Shown here piece by piece: positions 6,360 to 8,558 of a stretch of 8,558 nucleotides of DNA. The notes beneath the pieces are model-generated. The model was not told where the DNA came from, ran no database searches, and saw only the letters and a list, made by a program, of their open reading frames with translations. A program made the position numbers and the translations under genes. The stretch is from Alphaproteobacteria bacterium (lineage in GTDB: Bacteria > Pseudomonadota > Alphaproteobacteria > Micavibrionales > Micavibrionaceae). The stretch spans positions 1-8,558 of the forward strand of contig JALZUF010000277.1 of the NCBI GenBank assembly GCA_023301785.1, given 5' to 3'. Every line of letters begins with the position of its first letter. The stretch's first letter is position 1.

Positions 6360-7262
6360 TTATTTATATGTATTCCAAACAATATTCGTGAATTTATCCA
6401 AAGGCAAAAATCCATCACCCCACTCTTCGTCTAAGGTTTTTAATGGCTTAGATTTAATCCAATCTTCTTTCGATTGATTATTCTTTTTAGCTTTTTCAAT
6501 CGAGGCCGTAACCTCAACAAGCATCGCATAGTAATTCTGCAAATCTTTCTTAGTTGCCAATGGCCCATGGCCAGGAATAATTTTAGTATCATTATCTACC
6601 ATACTCAAAATGCTATTCACGCGCTGTGCCATACCCTGAATCGAACCGCCAGAGCTGGCATCAATAAATGGGAAAAACCCATTAAAGAAAATATCGCCCG
6701 TATGAAGGATGTTTTGATCTGCCCAATAAATAACAGAGTCGCCATCTGTATGTGCCGCATCACCGGTTTGTATCTGAATTTTTTCACCATTTAAATGTAT
6801 GGCAGGCCCTTCATCATACGTTAAAACAGGCAATGCCGCTAAGGTCGCAGGCTCAAGCGTCTTATCGAAAGCCTCAATCTTGCCACCCTCTTTTAGACGC
6901 TTGCGCACATTTTCATGTGCCATGATTGTTGTTTTTTGATCTCCGTAGAATTCATTATTTCCCGCATGATCAAAATGCCAATGCGTATTAATCATAAAAC
7001 GAATAGGTTGTTTTGAAACATCTTGAATGGCGGCCGCGACGTTCTCTTGCTTTTCTGCAAGACCATTATCAACAATAACCAGCCCATCATCACCTTCAAA
7101 CACAGCGATGTTACCACCACCGACCTGTATCATTGTGACCGTATTTGAGACCTCTATTGTCTTAATTTCTTCCGCTTTCGCATCACCATTTTCATGGTTG
7201 TGCGCGTAAGCAGGTGTCATTAAAAATCCTATAACGCCAAGCGTCAAACCAACGAGCTTCAT
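6360..7262 (-). CDS. Exported metallo-beta-lactamase-fold hydrolase
   Basis: A 300-residue protein. The signal peptide (residues 1-20, ending PAYA) is followed by a His/acid-rich HNHENGD start of the mature chain. All metal ligands of the MBL fold are present: H94-x-H96-x-D98-H99 (THWHFDHAGNN), H171 (AAHTDGDS), D190 (HTGD) and H232 (PGHG), which implies a two-zinc (or Fe) hydrolase in the periplasm. Family members range over lactamases, lactonases, thioesterases and persulfide dioxygenases; the substrate here is not determined. The IIPGHGPLATKKDL ending is typical of widespread uncharacterised exported MBL proteins, and I see nothing specific for antibiotic resistance. AAGGA is 6 bases before the ATG. 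A promoter with an inverted repeat lies upstream, and the tailed redoxin gene follows after 27 bases, suggesting a joint oxidative or sulfur-stress role (inference). Confidence 0.93.
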   Translation of the reverse strand: MKLVGLTLGVIGFLMTPAYAHNHENGDAKAEEIKTIEVSNTVTMIQVGGGNIAVFEGDDGLVIVDNGLAEKQENVAAAIQDVSKQPIRFMINTHWHFDHAGNNEFYGDQKTTIMAHENVRKRLKEGGKIEAFDKTLEPATLAALPVLTYDEGPAIHLNGEKIQIQTGDAAHTDGDSVIYWADQNILHTGDIFFNGFFPFIDASSGGSIQGMAQRVNSILSMVDNDTKIIPGHGPLATKKDLQNYYAMLVEVTASIEKAKKNNQSKEDWIKSKPLKTLDEEWGDGFLPLDKFTNIVWNTYK

Positions 7263-7291
7263 TATTATTCCTTAAGTAACAATAGCAAACA

Positions 7292-7332
7292 CAGAATGCT
7301 ATAAATTAAACGTGACGTAGTATAGCATTTTG
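7292..7332. promoter_or_regulatory. Nested inverted repeat, candidate operator
   Basis: AATGCTATA (7295-7303) and TATAGCATT (7321-7329) are perfect 9-bp inverted repeats 17 bases apart, extendable to 12 bp with one G-T pair. Inside the spacer lies a second dyad, ACGTGACGT (7310-7318). The right arm coincides with the extended -10 box and the centre with the predicted start site, where a repressor would block RNA polymerase. No T-tract follows on either strand, so a terminator is unlikely. The regulator is not in the window. Confidence 0.55.
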
Positions 7333-7347
7333 AGCCTACCCTGTAAG
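7319..7347 (-). promoter_or_regulatory. Promoter of the metallo-hydrolase / redoxin operon
   Basis: Minus strand: CTTACA (7347-7342), a 17-base spacer ending in TGC, then TATACT (7324-7319), that is an extended -10 with a 5-of-6 hexamer. The predicted start is near 7312, giving a leader of about 50 nt before the ATG at 7262. Confidence 0.65.
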
Positions 7348-7388
7348 CATCAAAACAATTCACATATAAAGGATCTTAGATATTAATA

Positions 7389-8558
7389 TTAGGCCACACA
7401 CGGAACATAAGCATTTTCTGCAGTAGCGGCTAAAACTTTAGGCTTCACTTTAGGACTTGCGTTCGGCATAGCTGCGGCAACATCTGCCGTAAATTCTCCT
7501 GCCGTTTGCCTAAACCAAGTGTCCTCTGGCTTAATATAACTCATATTTTGAGCATGCGGCGACACTTCTTCAAATGGGTTCACCACAATAATGTCCATTC
7601 CTTGCTCCCGCGCGGCCTTGATAATACCTCTTCTATCGGCCGCAATGCCCGCAACAAGTAATGCTGACTTTTCAAAAGTAGGCGTATTTTCTAAACCTTC
7701 TAAGCTTCTGAAATCAATCCCTCTATCATGGGTAAGGACAGTACGTACACGCTCAGGCGTAATGCCCGTTTTTTCAAAAACACGGTCTAAGTTATCAGTC
7801 AATACAGCCGATGCCGTAGATGCTGGTGATTGAAGTGAATGTGCAACTGATTGGTGAAACGCACTCGGTTGCGCATTGGCAGAATCCATATAAAATTTAA
7901 ATCCTTCTTCAAAAAAGGCCATAGGATCATCCGCTAAAACTGTTGGCAAATTATCATCTTCACCAAATGTAAATGTCCCATCTTCCATGCTATCAACATG
8001 GAAATATTCATGGATAGCCGCCAATGTTGGCAATCCACTTTCATAAGAAACACCAGAACCAGCATAAACAATAATATTATCATAATCGGCTTTTAAAAAA
8101 CCAGCATGGTCTTGCGTAGGCTCTGGAAAATGCCCTTGAGGGATCACATCTTTAGGGCGCTCTTGCGACCAATCCGCAATCACATTATGCGCACGTAATG
8201 ACAACGCTCCCTTTGTGATAGTCAGCTTAGCTACACCAGGCGCAGTCTCTTCAACACTGAAAATAACACCCAAATTCTTAATCTCAGGGTTATCAATTAA
8301 CGGTTGAGCAAGGGCTTGAATAACATCCGTAGGACCTTCATGACGGTAATAAAATTCTACATCACGTAACACAACCTCCTGTTCTTCATCGTCATAATCA
8401 AAATTAGGTCTATAAAAAACAATACGATTATAAGGTTGCCCATCTTTTTCACCATCACGTTTCCAACACCAAGGAAAAGCATCTGGAATAAATTCCACAA
8501 GCGCGGGATCAAGTTCATATCGTCCAATAGATTGGACATCATCCATAGAATTACCAGC
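7389..8558 (-). CDS. Atypical zinc-less sirtuin (SIR2-like) protein with unknown N-terminal region, possibly 5'-truncated
   Basis: The first in-frame ATG is at 8546 (385 residues), but it has no Shine-Dalgarno sequence, unlike the other genes here, and the frame stays open to the window edge, so the true start may lie outside. Residues 1-150 (counted from that ATG) are acidic and unrecognised. Residues 155-360 look like a SIR2 Rossmann domain: IIVYAGSGVSYESGLPT (158-174, the GAGxSxxSGIP NAD loop), P227/H231, TDNLDRVFEKTG (250-261, matching TQNID..H..AG), H273 at the place of the catalytic His, a strand ALLVAGI (295-301) and IIVVNP (319-324), and GEFTADVAAAMP near the end. The two CxxC zinc pairs of true deacetylases are absent; the short link from H273 to the next strand leaves no room for the zinc module. 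It probably binds NAD; deacylase, ADP-ribosyl transfer or NAD hydrolysis are all possible. No terminator separates it from the metallo-hydrolase gene 126 bp downstream, which has its own promoter. Confidence 0.7.
   Translation of the reverse strand, partial: AGNSMDDVQSIGRYELDPALVEFIPDAFPWCWKRDGEKDGQPYNRIVFYRPNFDYDDEEQEVVLRDVEFYYRHEGPTDVIQALAQPLIDNPEIKNLGVIFSVEETAPGVAKLTITKGALSLRAHNVIADWSQERPKDVIPQGHFPEPTQDHAGFLKADYDNIIVYAGSGVSYESGLPTLAAIHEYFHVDSMEDGTFTFGEDDNLPTVLADDPMAFFEEGFKFYMDSANAQPSAFHQSVAHSLQSPASTASAVLTDNLDRVFEKTGITPERVRTVLTHDRGIDFRSLEGLENTPTFEKSALLVAGIAADRRGIIKAAREQGMDIIVVNPFEEVSPHAQNMSYIKPEDTWFRQTAGEFTADVAAAMPNASPKVKPKVLAATAENAYVPCVA

Noticed and set aside
6360..7262. Reading the metallo-hydrolase as an antibiotic-resistance lactamase
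   Set aside because: The metal ligands are shared by the whole superfamily; no lactamase-specific feature or resistance-gene context is visible.
7380..7389. Perfect 10-bp palindrome ATATTAATAT at the end of the sirtuin-like gene
   Set aside because: Pure A/T in an AT-rich gap overlapping the stop codon; likely chance, and it lacks a T-tract to act as a terminator.

Overview
The window looks like a piece of an AT-leaning proteobacterial chromosome, most likely a low-GC alphaproteobacterium. The hints are the 77-nt initiator tRNA with an A-U pair at 29-41 (a variant I recall from some Alphaproteobacteria), the compact cold-shock protein and the general protein style. I cannot name a genus. There are no insertion sequences, integrases or CRISPR arrays.

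Left half (1-4053, plus strand): the C-terminal 1350 residues of a giant, acidic, calcium-rich surface or secreted protein of the type I secretion (RTX adhesin) kind; its start lies before the window. It alternates VCBS/cadherin-like beta domains with two T1SS-143-like repeats. Two of the VCBS-like domains appear to be split by inserted domains. It then has a further beta domain, five EF-hand-like calcium loops and a VLDLS-type C-terminal region. A strong hairpin terminator follows.

Middle (4104-4400): a short non-coding stretch with a segment that resembles the conserved 3' end of RNase P RNA, then, on the minus strand, a terminator, tRNA-fMet(CAT) with encoded CCA, and a good sigma70-type promoter for it.

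Right half (4409-8558, all minus strand; transcription order is right to left): a zinc-less, sirtuin-like NAD-binding protein with an unrecognised N-terminal region (start possibly outside the window); an exported metallo-beta-lactamase-fold hydrolase with all metal ligands; an exported CPFC redoxin with a 130-residue Pro/acidic disordered tail; a cold-shock protein; and a second exported CPYC redoxin, a close paralog of the first. The hydrolase and the tailed redoxin are 27 bp apart and probably form one operon. Their promoter carries a nested inverted repeat that overlaps the -10 box and probable start site, a good operator candidate. The cold-shock gene has its own promoter, about 80-nt leader and terminator, and sits between the two redoxin paralogs.

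The hydrolase and two redoxins share an envelope location (signal peptides) and suggest a thiol, peroxide or sulfur-stress function outside the cytoplasm, but the substrate cannot be read from sequence. The most interesting items are the operator-like dyad, the zinc-less sirtuin, the domain-in-domain adhesin architecture and the RNase P-like fragment.
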